NCBI RefSeq assembly: GCF_015832195.1
Contig: NC_052018.1
Coordinates: 59,581,666-59,645,665 of the forward strand
Direction: 5' to 3'
Source of the DNA: Motacilla alba alba
Taxonomy: Eukaryota; Chordata; Aves; Passeriformes; Motacillidae
Length of the DNA: 64,000 nt
Shown: positions 12,716 through 25,800 of the stretch, piece after piece
Position numbering within the stretch: the stretch's first letter is position 1
Layout of the letters: the number at the start of each line of letters is the position of its first letter
The notes under the pieces: generated by a model
What the model saw: only the letters and a program-made list of their open reading frames with translations
What the model was told of the DNA's origin: nothing
Databases searched by the model: none
Program-made: the position numbers and the translations under genes

Positions 12716-13402
12716 TTTAGACACGTATGTTTTTCATCTCTCATGAGTATCCTGTTGACCCATCTCCTTTCCTTTCCTGCTTTTACTTGTGTTTTGCACA
12801 GGCACTACCATGGTATTTGAACACCCATCACATTGCTCTGGCACCACACTGTAATGAGGTATGCAGGCAGAATGGACCAAAAATTAATTTTAAGCTCAGG
12901 GTGCAAGTCCATCTCAGTTGGACTATCTCAGAAGTAACATTATCTCTGTTTCATCCTTCTGCTCTTAGTACTGAGCAGAATTGTCACAGCATGAAGGAGC
13001 CAGGACAATCAAAAATACCTTCTGAGTCTCTCTCAGGTCAAATACACTGTCACCCCAGTCCTGTACTGAATTTAAAGCAGCTCCAGTATTGATGCCAGAC
13101 AGTGACTCCAGTACCTAATTGTGCCCCTAACAGAGAAATGACATAACACAAGAAAAAAAAAAAACCAACAAAAATAAACTTTGAACTCGTCTGCCCCAGG
13201 ACAGTAGGACCAGAAAGCATTTTCAATGATCCCACCACTTTAGACACAAAAGAAAGGAATAAGGCCTCTCTGTCAAGTTTCCAGTACTATGTCCAAGTGT
13301 TCTCAGCCAGTGACAACTCCTTTAGGTGTTCAGTATCAACCCATTAGCAGGAGGATTTGACAGCCACTATCACTTGAGACAGTTAAAAAACTTTTGCTTC
13401 CC
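12716..13402. other. Noncoding gap between two CR1 copies
   Basis: No gene or structured element seen. An A-rich run lies at about 13153-13164. Confidence 0.55.
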
Positions 13403-13530
13403 TCCCTGGAAGTGTTTCAGGCCAGTTTGGGTGAGGCTTTGAGCAATCAGTTCTAGTGAAAAGTGTTCCTGCCCATGGCTGGGGGAATGGAACTAGATGG
13501 AAGGTTCCTTCCAACTGTGATTCTATGATC
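13403..13530 (+). mobile_element. CR1 LINE, short 3'-end fragment
   Basis: A 5'-truncated CR1 tail. Visible landmarks are CCTGGAAGTGTTTCAGGCCA, GGGTGAGGCTTTGAGCAA, GAACTAGATGGAAGG, and the end TTCCTTCCAACTGTGATTCTATGAT. It is too short to encode anything. Confidence 0.85.
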
Positions 13531-16500
13531 TGTCTGCTTTTGAACAAGAACAAAGGCCAAATGCATGTAGCAAAGGGGACACAGAGCTCATCCTCTTCTG
13601 AAAATGCACATGCTATGAACAATGACCTCTGTGTCAGCCCGCAGCACTGTCTTAGCACTAAACTGTCCTTGGTAACATTACAAAACACCTGCTCCTTTCA
13701 TATTTTATTCGTCATGCTATTATAATCATTACTCCACAGAACAGCATTGCCCTTCCTTTCCCAGAAACTGTACAGATCTGTATGCTCGTGTCGCAACTGC
13801 GGCACTCATAAATTGGCTGCTCAGCAGTGTTACAAATGCCAGGTGTATTGCAGTATTTTTCACTTTCAAGGCAGTGAGTGCATTTATCAAACACTGTTTT
13901 GGGATTACTCTCTTTCCCCATAATAGGTGACATTTATATGACTTGCAGAGTTGTGACATTACCTTGGCTTTTGGCAGCAGCTGCCTGGTGCCATTCCTTG
14001 CAATGCCACCGATTCCTGCAGGTGGAGGGAGGATTGACAGGGAGGGAGGAAGCAGGCATGGGAGGATTGACAATCCTGCAGACTTTTCAGGGGTCGGGCT
14101 CTGTAACAGTGATGTCCAGCTGCTGAACCTAAGAGAAGGGGAAGAGGTGTTGATATAGAAACAGTGCAGGCAGTGTTGCAAGAGCTGCTAAGCGCTTACT
14201 CCTTTGGGAGCCAGCTGTGGAGCTGTGGTCTGGATGCAGGCCCTGGCATACAGAAGACATTGAATAGGGATAGGTTTACTCCATACTTATATCTGCTTAC
14301 CGCTGGTAAAAAGTTCCAGCAGATTTTTATTTCCTTTTTATTCTGTTGCAGCTGTATTTTGGGAAAGAAAATTTATTCATGTGTCCATGCTGTGGCTTTA
14401 TTTAGCAACTTGACCATCATTTTTCATTTTGCTTAATCTGTCCCCACCTGCTGCACTGTTTGAACTAAATGGACAAAGAAAAGGGAGATGTGTGTGTTGG
14501 GAAAAGAGTAGGGAAATTGTGCCTGGTTTGATGAGGTGATTCCCTGTCTGAGATGAAGAGAATCTCTTACTATTGTGCCAGTGCTGCTGGAAACTCGCAA
14601 TAGCATTTGGTATTGAGAAGCCTTGTGTGCAACTTGGAGTTAGCAGACTGCAGACTCACTGGCAAAAGGGGTTTCTTTCTTTTTTTTTTTTCTGAGAGCA
14701 GTCTGGTGTCTGATATCTGCAACCAAATGCTGTGACAGTACTCTGTCCTGCTTGTGACTTAAAAGTACACCCCTTGCTAGGCAGTGGTACCAGGGGCAGG
14801 AGCTGACGATGCCCACAGCCTGTGCTGCTATTGGATTGGACAGCCACCCCAAGTGCTCAGAGGACATTGCTGTCTCCATGAGCATTAATTTCTTTGCAAT
14901 TGCCCCAGCCTGCCAGGTCACAGGGAATGTCACTGCAATAGTGCAATTTCAGGAGGGATTTCTCCGGGCTGTGCTTCACCTTGGCTAAAAAGAAGGCCAG
15001 CTTTCTGCCAAAGGATACGACTGCAGTTCACACAAGGTGTCTGAGTAACTGTAGCAGAGTGACAGGTGGTGACCAGAGTTGAAGTCCAAATCACACTGGT
15101 GAGCTTTCCATCTTGCAGACTAAACCTCAGTGCTCTTTCCTTTTACCATAGACTGACCACTTGTCAGAACAACTTCCTGTTTCTAGGACAAAAGTATTAA
15201 AGAAAATTTTATTTCCTTACTGTGGAATGGTATAGAAGCAGGAATGCTTCCCTTGCATGTAATTCTAAAGCATGTCACTTTGTGATACAGAGTTACTCCA
15301 TTATTCATTTTGTAAGCTTTGCAAAATTTTGGACTTTTGGTGTATGACTCATACCACTAACTCTGTTCTACCACAGGCAGAAGCTACATGAGAGACTAAT
15401 GGAGAATCAGAGCTTGCAATTGTCCAGGTTTAAAATGCAGAGTCAAAAGGCACTGCCAGAGGTGAAAGACTGTATTTGTGTCATTGTGCCAGTATGCTGA
15501 TCCATCAGTGCTGGAGCATGTGGGATACCTCTGTGACAGCTTTCACAAAGTCATACATCAAATTACAGGCACATGCCAGTGCCTTTGGAAAAATAGCTTT
15601 TGCGAAATCCATTTCCCCCTGACTACACATTCAAATTCTGTGAATGAATCACTGTATATAGAAAATAAGTAAAGAAAACAGAGTGGAGTATCGTGAAATT
15701 GGAAAAAGTACTTCAAAGTGTGTTCAGGGTGATGGTTTATAGTGAAGCAGGTAAACAAACATCTCTCTCCAATGTCTACCTCTTCCATTCACTATTACAA
15801 TGCTGCAGTGGTAAGAAGCTGTAACAACCTGGTCATTTCTAAAATTTCTTCAAAATAATACAGCTGTACTTGTCAGGAAAAGCAAGTCAGTCAAAGAGAA
15901 TTTTGCCAAAAGCAAATGTTACTGTTTGGGGAAAGAGATTGAATTTGGCTTTGGATTTGGCTCTAGGGCCTTATGAGAGCACAAAAGGCAGTGTTCACTT
16001 TTGCTTTCGGCCACATTCACCCCAAAAGGATGGTGAGGACCACAGATAACTGTGTGCATCCCAGGGCAGCCAAATTAAGGGGATCTCCTGAGCTCTTGCT
16101 TAGCAGATATAAACAGCCAATGCAGGGGACAATGTAAGAACATCACACCAGTGACACATATGAGAACAGACAATGCCAGAAAGACCTGAGGATATTCTGG
16201 CCAGCTTGATGTTTACTGGCCTCCAGCTCCTGTTTTAAATTATGTTACTGAGAACATGGATTTAAAATGTGTTCCAAAATCAAGAGAGATGAGCAGTAAA
16301 AAGACTGCATATAGCAAGTGCAAAGTGAGAAGTCTACTGGCTGAGTAGTGAAATTCTCTCACCACAAACCCAAAGCTAGCCCCTTGCTAGCTGAGTGTGA
16401 AGGGTTCCTCCAGAGAGCACTGATACAGGTATCTGGGCCACTAAGGGTCACTAGATACACTGCTTTAGCAGTACCAGTTTCTTACTTACCATGAGCTACA

Positions 16501-19500
16501 AAAAGTGCTCCTTTACAACAAGGACCTGGAAAGTAGAAAGGTGAGGGTGTACGTCTATTTCTCACAGTGTACAAAAATGAGTATGCATAAAGCTTAGAAA
16601 CTCTATTTTTTCTCTGGCTGTGAGACATCAGAGGGTTTGGAGACCCCGGTTTGCATATGCAGTTCTGGCACTGTGAACCCTGATGTAGATGTGCTCCTGA
16701 TGTAGATACAATGAGTATAGTATTGATCATTATTCTCACATCAAATACTGCAAGATCAGTGTTTGGGAATGGGTCTGATTTCTTGCATATCCTGTAGCAA
16801 CAGCCAGAGTGTCCCAGTAATCCAGACTGATGGATGGGAATTAATTTCCACTTCCTTAGGATGCATGACACCCAGAAATAGGAATGCCAGTAACTGACGA
16901 ATTTTTATCAATTCAATATATAACAGAGGAAGATAATTGCTTCAGATAATAGATAACTGGGATATAATAGCAGTACACCTGCTGTGAAACTGCACTGTGT
17001 AGGCTTTTCCTCATAATTTACTGGTGTTGAAACTCGAGTTGTGAACAACAAATGGTCTTCAGACTTAACGTGATAATACTTGGTAGACTCTGTATCAGTG
17101 AAGGATTGCCAAACTGTGGAATCATAACAATTTATCTTTCTCACATTCTGTTGACTCCTCTCTACTGTTTGCTAATCCATCACTACTCTTTACATCCTAG
17201 TCCTTTCTCTTGCTGCAAACGATTCTGTCTAAAAACATCAGAAGAGGCAAAGATAATGTTTTCCTTCATTTGATTACTTCTTCTTCATGTGATCTTTCTC
17301 TCCGAGTGGGTGTTCTGTGCACAAAATTCATGCTGGTGACATGTGCACACACGTAACATCCCAGCTCATTCATGGTGGAAGGACCCGGAGCCTCAGCGGG
17401 ACCATATCTAGGTCACCAGTGTGCAAATAAGTAGGTCAGTAAGGAGTGGAAGTAGGTTATCCAATTGTTATGAGGGGTGAGGGCTGCCCATCTACTTCTA
17501 GGGTGCATTTCCAGAACACAATAAGGCAGCATCACAACTGACATTGACATTGATTGGTGTCCCCCCTGGGGATATCCACAGAGATGCCAGGAAATAAATG
17601 GACAAGGAAACGAAATCTACCCTGTCACATGGGAGAGGGCACACCCAGGTCTCAATGGAGGCATATTGGGAGAACAGCACGTAGCCTGGCTGGTGAACCT
17701 TTTGCTTTCCCATCCATTCTGTGCCTGATTAATGGACAGAAAAAGGACTTCACTTTCCAGGGCTTTATTCTGACACATTTCATCAGCTCTATCACTTGAG
17801 AGTACACAGAAGACAAATAGTTTTTTCCTATTATGTCAGAACAAATTGCAGCCTGCAGGCCTGATTCTCTGCACAATTATGCCAGTTTTACCCTGGTGCA
17901 ATTTCACTAAGCACAGATGAGCTCCACCAGACTAAAACCAGCATGACAGCATGAAGCTGCAGGTTCTTCATCTTCCAGAGGATGGAAGATAGAGCTCCAA
18001 GGCCCTGCTGCATTAACAGCAGTGCTCCCAAGTACAGCCTTGATGAAAAGTAGAGCCAGGCACTGCACTTTGAAACATGGTTATTTCCAGGGCAAGGAAC
18101 AGAGAGATGTAGTCAACGTATCGTGCAGTGGTTGTGTTATGACAGGTCCTGGTGTGGCTCTCAATTTTCTGTGGGAGGCAGAGGTTACGAGAGGAACCGA
18201 TGGCATGTTCCCAATGGCTGGTGGCAATTTAGAGCAGTGTCTCCCCTCAGTTCTGTGTCCATTTACCTTTCAGCCTTGGATAAAAGCATTTCACAAAGCA
18301 TTTGAAAGAAGGTGCTTCTGCAGTATCCGTTCTGTGGTTTCCCTGTAAAGAAACAGTTGCTCAGAGTGAGGTGGAGACAGGATGCAAAACACATGCCATG
18401 TGGTAATTTGTTAGACCAAAGACTCTTGTAGGCTACTCCCAGTTGTTTTTACTCTAGGGTCCCCAAAACACCTGAGGATGAGGAATTTCTTGTCCAGAGT
18501 TTGTCCTGATTTCTTAAGTTTCTCCAGGCTGGCCCCATGCAGCCAGTGAGTTAGAAGAAGGAGGAGGAAAGGGTCAGATAATTTCCCACCCACCTGGCTT
18601 ATGTAGTTTCTTTGCTCATCTTTCAGTGTTCTACCTTCCAACCCAGGCTGGTTTGCATGGAAAACCAAATTGAAGGAAGGAGGGAAAGGAGTGAAGCCTA
18701 ACATTAATCTGAATAAATCAGATGAATTATGTATGTTCCCTTTGCCTCTCTTCAAGAATAAAGTCTGTGTCCATATTCCAGCTTTTAACTGAATTATTTT
18801 GAAGTACAAAGGTACCTGAGCACTAAGCCTTTCAACAGCTGTAATGAGCTCCATCTCACCCATAAAGTCTTCCCTGATAGTTTGACAAGAGTTTCTGTAC
18901 AACACATGCAGAATGGGGAAATGGCAGATGCCATGTTAAACAGAGACAAAATATAAATTACTACAGTGATCTCAGTTGTATAGAAAACATGCTGATAGGA
19001 GACTAGGGAGCTTTTTGGCATAATTTTAAATGGGAATTTCTTTAGTACCCACCCCTGTAATATCTGGTTGCTCCATTCAATGGTTTTCCCCATGCTCCCT
19101 CTGCTTTGTCCTAGCCCTATCTTAGGGCTGCAGAGCTCTTACAAGTATCAGGAGCACTACCATTATCTGCAATTTCCTGGGTGCAGCATAACATGTGATC
19201 CAAAAACATCCTTCCTCTCCACTTCCCATCTCTGCAGATAACAGCACTCCACAGAATTCAGTTACTATTCACTGCTTCCAAAACCCCTACTTTTTGCTTT
19301 GCTGGGAGCTGGAAACTGCTGATATATGTAACTTAGTATGTTTTCCTTTGAGTTTGTAAATTACCTGCAGGCTTTGTTACACACAGTTCTTGCATGGTAG
19401 AAAAAAATAAAAGGAAAAAAAAATAACTCACTCAAATGTAAGATAAGCAAGTAACTGAGCATGCCTGCTTGGAAATGGCTGGATTTTTATCAGGAAATAA

Positions 19501-19711
19501 GCACTCACAGAAACCTCACTTAAACAGCATCATGTGTCATTCCCTTTAAGGCTTTCACTTAGGAACAGGTACTGTATTCTATAATATATGTATATGAAAT
19601 AGATTTGAGGACAAATTTTTGTTATTTAATTCCTGATAGAAAGTTCAGAACACTTGAATAGATTAAGTCCTGGATTCACTGTGAGCTAAGTAAGTAACAT
19701 AAATCTCACCA
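13531..19711. other. Apparently intergenic DNA, no gene seen
   Basis: Noncoding sequence. A 17-bp imperfect tandem duplication starting CCTGATGTAGAT occurs at 16679-16695 and 16696-16712. Poly-T/A runs occur near 14680 and 19413. The longest open frames (about 150 codons at 13729-14181 minus and 164 codons at 18411-18905 minus) have no recognisable domain, no evident splice signals and low-complexity stretches. Confidence 0.6.
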
Positions 19712-19892
19712 CAGAATCACAGAATCAGCTGCATTGGAAGGGACCCACAAGGATCATTGAGTCCAACCCCTGGCCCTGCACAGAACCATCCCCAAGAGTC
19801 CCACCTGAGAGCATTGTCCAAATGCTCCTTGAACTCTGTCAGGCTGGTGCTGTGACACTTCCCTGAGGAGCCTCTTCCAGTGCCCAATCACA
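19712..19892 (-). mobile_element. CR1 LINE fragment, minus orientation
   Basis: The plus strand begins CAGAATCACAGAATCA, the reverse complement of a duplicated CR1 tail unit. It then reads through GGAAGGGACCCACAAGGATC, GAGTCCAACCCCTGGCCCTG and GAGGAGCCTCTTCCAGTGCC, all typical of CR1 3' regions. The copy is short and noncoding, and appears less diverged than the other fragments. Confidence 0.9.
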
Positions 19893-22800
19893 TTTTTACT
19901 CTTTATACTCACTGATTCAGGGGGCAGGGGCTACAGCTATATTAGTAATATAATTCCCAGGACCACTGTCTGGACTGAAGCCAACCATATCCCTGGTCTT
20001 AAATTCTCCTGCTCCCAAAAATAGGATGCTGGAAGGAAATTGCCTATGGTGAGTGGTACTTGGCCTATCCTACATGTGCCCAGAAATAGTTTGGAAGGCA
20101 AAATTGTGCTGGTCATGACTCAAGTGACCTAATAAAGTAAAACTCAAGCCCCACCAACTAACTGCAGTGGAGAGTTTCCTGTTGCTGTTTAACTTAGCCA
20201 TGTAGATACAACCAGAGTGAGGTTGTGCCACAATAGAGCACAGCTCCTGAATCCCAGTTCTTCTTTCCGTGGCCCGAGACCTCAGGTGCCCTGGAAATTT
20301 TAGCATATCATTGCTGTACTCTGCAAATCCTGGTGTCTATTCAGAGCAAAGGAAGAAGACATTAGGCAAATAAACAAAACCATGGTCTGTATAACCTTAA
20401 AAATGCATGTATGTGGCTTTAGGCTAGATTATTCTTGTACTTGAGCAGCTAAGTTCACCATCACTAGTGTATAAAAAAGGCATTGAGTTGTCACATTTGC
20501 AGAAGAAGTCCAAGTGTGACTGTGAGTCACATTTCACTTACACTTGCATTTCTATACAGCTCTTTCAGAGTGTTCCTGCTTTAGGCAGAACTCCCTATGA
20601 TTAGTCATCTAATTCAAACTAATTATCGTGGCAAGAGAAGCTTTCTGAGTGCTTGACGAGAACACACTGATTTTTTTGTGGGCTGTCTGCTGTCGTGACA
20701 TTTCAGAAGAGACAACAAAACAAGCAGAAGAGGAAGAAGGAACAGAGTGTAAAGGAACAAAACTAGGGAAATATTTTGATTGCAGAGGAAGTTGGCTAGT
20801 CAAGGAGTCTCTATCTGTGCATGATGCTGTTTATTTTCTGGTTAATTTTAGATAGTGGGTATTGGACAGCAAGACAATTGTGAAGGCTTCCTAGCGTGTG
20901 GGACTGGTTTTATGGCCCATTAAGCTATTGCAGAATAACCATAAAGAGTGCATTAAATCAGTACCTTCAGCAAAGGTAGGCAGAGTTTCATGCTCACATG
21001 TACCTATTTCATACACTTACACTCTGCCCTTTTGCATTGAAGGTATTTGTGCATTTCCTTGCACTGAAGACAGAGTGTGCATTAAGGATTCTCAAGCCAA
21101 AGGAAGGGCAGCAATAATGCAAGTCAGAACAGGGGAACTTCAGTAGGCAAGGGAGACTTAGACCTTCCTTTCAAGCTGTTTCAAGAATTAGGAAAAGTAA
21201 AATGGCTTTGGACACTTTATGCAGTTTTACAGGGTGAGAGAGTCAGAAATGTGCCTGGTACACACAAAATCAGGTCTACATATTTTTCTGTCACCATGAA
21301 GAAATTTACTGGAAATCCACAGATCATTATGTTTGAATTGTTCTACCCTCATGGGGTTTAGGAATAATAATAGGTGACCAAAAATCATGCTACTGAACCA
21401 ACATATGCATACCAGAACAACAGAAAAAAAATTTCGAGCTAAGCAAAGAAATGTTTTGATTAGTTTTTCATTAAAGTCAGGGGCTTTTTTATCCATCTTG
21501 TGGGTCTTACAGCATATTGCTTGGACAAAGCAAGGATCTGTTCCCATTCCAACAAGGTAAACAATGCTAAATATCAGTTTCTCTTCACACCATTTCTGAG
21601 TTGAATCCATCTCTGTCCAATCATATATTGGCTTGATTTTTTAATGTCAGTTATGAGGGTAAATTATACATTTGGGAAGGTTCTTTCCTTCCCAAACATG
21701 GCAAAATCTCTTCTCAGAAATCCACTGTGTGATTACAAATTGCATACAAATCTTGGAGGCCTTTATTTGTAGGTAGTCTGGACCTTAGATAACACTTTGC
21801 AGCACCATCTACTTGAGGTTTGGAAAAATCCCAGTCACATAGGTTAATTGTATTCCCCTGTAGCTCATTGTGACAACTAGTTATTCAATGTTTGCAAAGG
21901 GATCTGATAAAGAAATACACTTCAGGCTGCTTGTGTCCTGTGCATAAAGCATTAGATTTTCTTAATGCAACATTAAAAGGCTGCCTATCTCCAGGGACTG
22001 TTCCCCCTAGATATATGCACACCCATAAAATGAAAGCACAGGAGGCACAACTACACTCCATTGTTTTTAAAACCCCCTGGAACAGCACAAAGTCCCCTCC
22101 TCCAGCGAGAAGAAGCAAAGGCTCCCAGAAATAGGTAGGGGTGTTTTGTGCTTATTTCCTACTTCTCTTACCATTCATGTTTTATCTCCATAAATACTCA
22201 GAGGCTGTGGCTGGGATTTTCTGGAGACAAAACTCATCAGCCTTTGCTGTTCTTAATGAAGAGACTGTACCCCTGAGGAGGCCAGTGTGGACACACTTGG
22301 TGTTTCAGTCTTTGCTTCAAGCTGTCTCCTGTCAAACCAAACCTCACTCATGGATGGAAAATGTGTGCAAACCAGTTCTCTCCTCCTGAAACCATTCAGA
22401 GCCACGTAGAGGGGTGCTCTTGAAAAAAACCTCAACCAATACCCTACCTATCTCTAATATTTATATACATATATTAATATTTATGTATTTATATGTTCAT
22501 ATAATTATTAACAATCATCTTGAGAAATCTACAGAACTTTCATAGCAAAGTAAGTAGCATATACTCATTTGACAGATAGTTTATTTTCACTACATGAGTT
22601 TGAGAGAGTGGGGCAAGAAAAGGCAAAAAGCCCTAAGGGCCTAAACTGCTCCTGGGTTTTGAACTCCAGCCAACATATAATATTTAAGGCTGATGCTTTT
22701 CAAGAGCTTCCAAAGAACATACAATATGGAAAAATTAAATATGCATGCAAATCATGACAGGTTTTTTTTTTTTCAATGACTGTAGTTCCTACCAGTTGTT

Positions 22801-25800
22801 GTGATGATGCCATGGTACACAGATAGGAGGATTGTTGTGGAATTCTACAAGGGAATGAATCTGAGGCAGGTGGAGGAGAGGGATGATCTGTTCTAGGGGG
22901 TTATTTTCTGTGTCTCTGCTGTATCTTCCCTATAAACTTGTATCATATTTTCCTATATTCAACTCCACATCCAAAAACAGCATGACCAGCTCATTTTGTG
23001 TCACCATCATGTCCACATCCTTGTAGCATTAATAGCTTTCTTGGGCCAATTCTCCACTAACTCCAGCCCCTTTGCAGGTCTTCTACCTTTATTTATCCCA
23101 GCAACTGAGCAAAAACCAGTGTTTTGTAGCTTTCTCAGGAGCCAAGCAGAAATTGCTATGTAGGCAGCCCCTACACTACTGTTAATTGGCCAACTGCTTC
23201 TCCTAAATCCCTGCAGAGCAAACAAAAGAAGGAGGTGATGGTTGTCTTTCCATTACTAGAAGCATTAATGTGGCCACTTCTCCATCTCCTTAAGAGTTTT
23301 ACACTAAATGTGGGCAGTGTTTAAATATCTCTCACTACATTTGTTTGAAATTGCTTAAAAAGGTCAAAAGGTGTTGCAAGTACCAGCAGGGATGATGAGG
23401 AAAACTGATGGATGGGTAGATAGATATCCGTTCACATAAGCCTTGTTTCCTTAGGAACCAGACTGAAAGTAAGTTAGAAATGTTTAAAAAAATAATTCTT
23501 GGTTGTGCTTTGTGGTTAACAGATCTGGGGTTTGTGCTGTTGTTGCTATGGGTACATTGTTATTGTGTACCATAATATAATAGCACCAAAGAGGGTTAGT
23601 GCCAAGAGATAAGACCTAGGTCTGTTGTCACATCAGCTTCCATGCAGTCCAGGGGATATGATGCTGTGCTCTAATTAATGCTGACTTCAAATGCCTCAAT
23701 CTCAAATTAACATGCTCAACTGACTTGTGGTTAAGAGAAAGACAAGCAATGTGTTCTGATCAGCCCTGGCCCATGAGAAACACCAGCACAAAACAGTCCT
23801 GCTAAACCTGGAAATTTTTTTACTCATCTTCATCTTAACCACAGTCCATTCTTCTTCCCTGCTCCCAAGAAGGAGCAAAAAGGAGGTCAAGTCCTCCTCT
23901 CATTCACACTGTCCAGATTCCTCTCTCTGGCCAGACACTGTACTTTTCTAGTGTCCCTCTGGGTGTGCTGGTGCTCACTGGGTGGAGCAGAGCAGCAGTG
24001 ACCAGCCTGCTCACAGGCAAGCCCTCAAAGGAGCCTGGGGACCTCACTCAGCCTTGGGCTACTTCTGCTGGAATGTCGCAGGCACAGTGGCAATGCTCAT
24101 CCCCAACACATCAGGAAGACAAGCACACTGTACCTTCCTGGCAATACTGATCTTTCCAGAAAGCAGAGAAAAATTCACCTCTCCAAAAGAAAATTCTTTA
24201 CAATCCTTCTCTCTGAGGAGCGATATGTTTGTTGTCTGTGAATATGCGAGAAGGAAAAGACCAGAAAGGAAATCTAATCTAGAATGCATCACAGTGAAGA
24301 AGAGATAAATACTAACTGATAATGAACGTACCCTTGCTATTTGAGGTTTCCAATTGACAGAAGAATGAAGTAATGAATGATTAGAACAGCAGAGGAGACA
24401 GAAACGTGGTAAATTAAGCTCAGTGAACATAAAAGGAAGATAAAAGGCAGTTGCCTACCAAAGGCCTGTGTCTGATGACCTAGCAGCACCTTCCCTCCCA
24501 CACTCCTGGGGACTGCTCCCACATCAACTCCTCCTCCTGGCCCAGAACTGAAGGCGCAATTAGCTGGCAATTGTGGGTTGTGAGTCATTCCAAGAAAAAC
24601 TACCCCCTTCATGCAGAGACTGGTGAGTAAAAAGGCTCACAGGTCACCTAGCACAAGTGGTCAGTGCCATCTCTTCCATGCTGACAGGACCTTCATTTGT
24701 GCTCATAAGCATGATCCACCGCTGCTGCTCAGGATGTGCTTTAATTACAGCATTGCCTGTGGCATCCAGTTGCCCCTAGCTTCCTACCAAATGCTCCTCT
24801 ATGAACCCACTCCCAGTCCTTTGTCTCTCATCAGCTCTTCCTCTAGGAGTTCCTTGTGCTGACTCCATCCAACTTCCTACCAGAATTATACATATGTCTC
24901 TCTCTTCCTCTGAAAGTCAAAAAGGAAATGGGTACTCAGATTTCATGGTGATGAAAACCCCTAAAATCCCTAAGAAGGAAGGGAAAGAAACAAACCCTCC
25001 AGTCCTCTTTTTCGCCGCCCTTCAAAAGGATTACAATGACAACTATAGTGTGAATCCAAGATGGAAGACCATGAAAATTGGATGTCTACCTTAATTTTGG
25101 ATCACCTGGTTATGACTGATGGCTCACCAGAGTCATCAGCCACAAGCAACTAGACCCTTATTTTTGTGCTCCATGATAGTCTGCAAAGCAACTGCACAGA
25201 CTAGCACAACCTTTTTAGAGGCTCTGTTCCTCATCAGGATTTAATTGTGAAAAATCTGCCTGCTGCAGAAACTTTGGTCTGGGATTCAATGGCACAGGCT
25301 TATTATGTAAAAGGTTACCAGCCTGCTCACATAATGCTGACCCTTTTCTCTGCTCAAGCACCTTCTAGAGCAACTGCTGGCAAACAGGAGAAATAAGTCA
25401 TTGCTGGGCAGCTCTATGAGTCCAATTGCTACATAGAAAAGAGCAATAGCATAATTTTTCTGTTCCAGGAAGAAGTTCAGTCATGTACAGTAGGTTAGAC
25501 TAAGACATGTGGCCTATCTAGAACTTCTCTAATATGCACAATCTTGCATCTTTCAACCCATGTCTGTATCTGGCCAGGGTGTTTTGGTTGGTTGGGGTTT
25601 TTTTTAAACTTTTGCAAGCAACCATCAGCCTTTGAGATGCACACAGCTTTCTACTTTGCACATATAAGCGGTCAGAGTTCATTCAACACTTTTCCTACTT
25701 TTTGCATTTCACATGCTAATGAGGTTCAGAGACAGTTAGATTAAGAGGCCTTGAAAGAAAGTCTCTCTGTGTTGGAAGTTCAGGGCTGGACTGCAGATGA

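Noticed and set aside
18411..18905. 164-codon minus-strand frame
   Set aside because: It has no recognisable domain and is not flanked by convincing splice or promoter signals.
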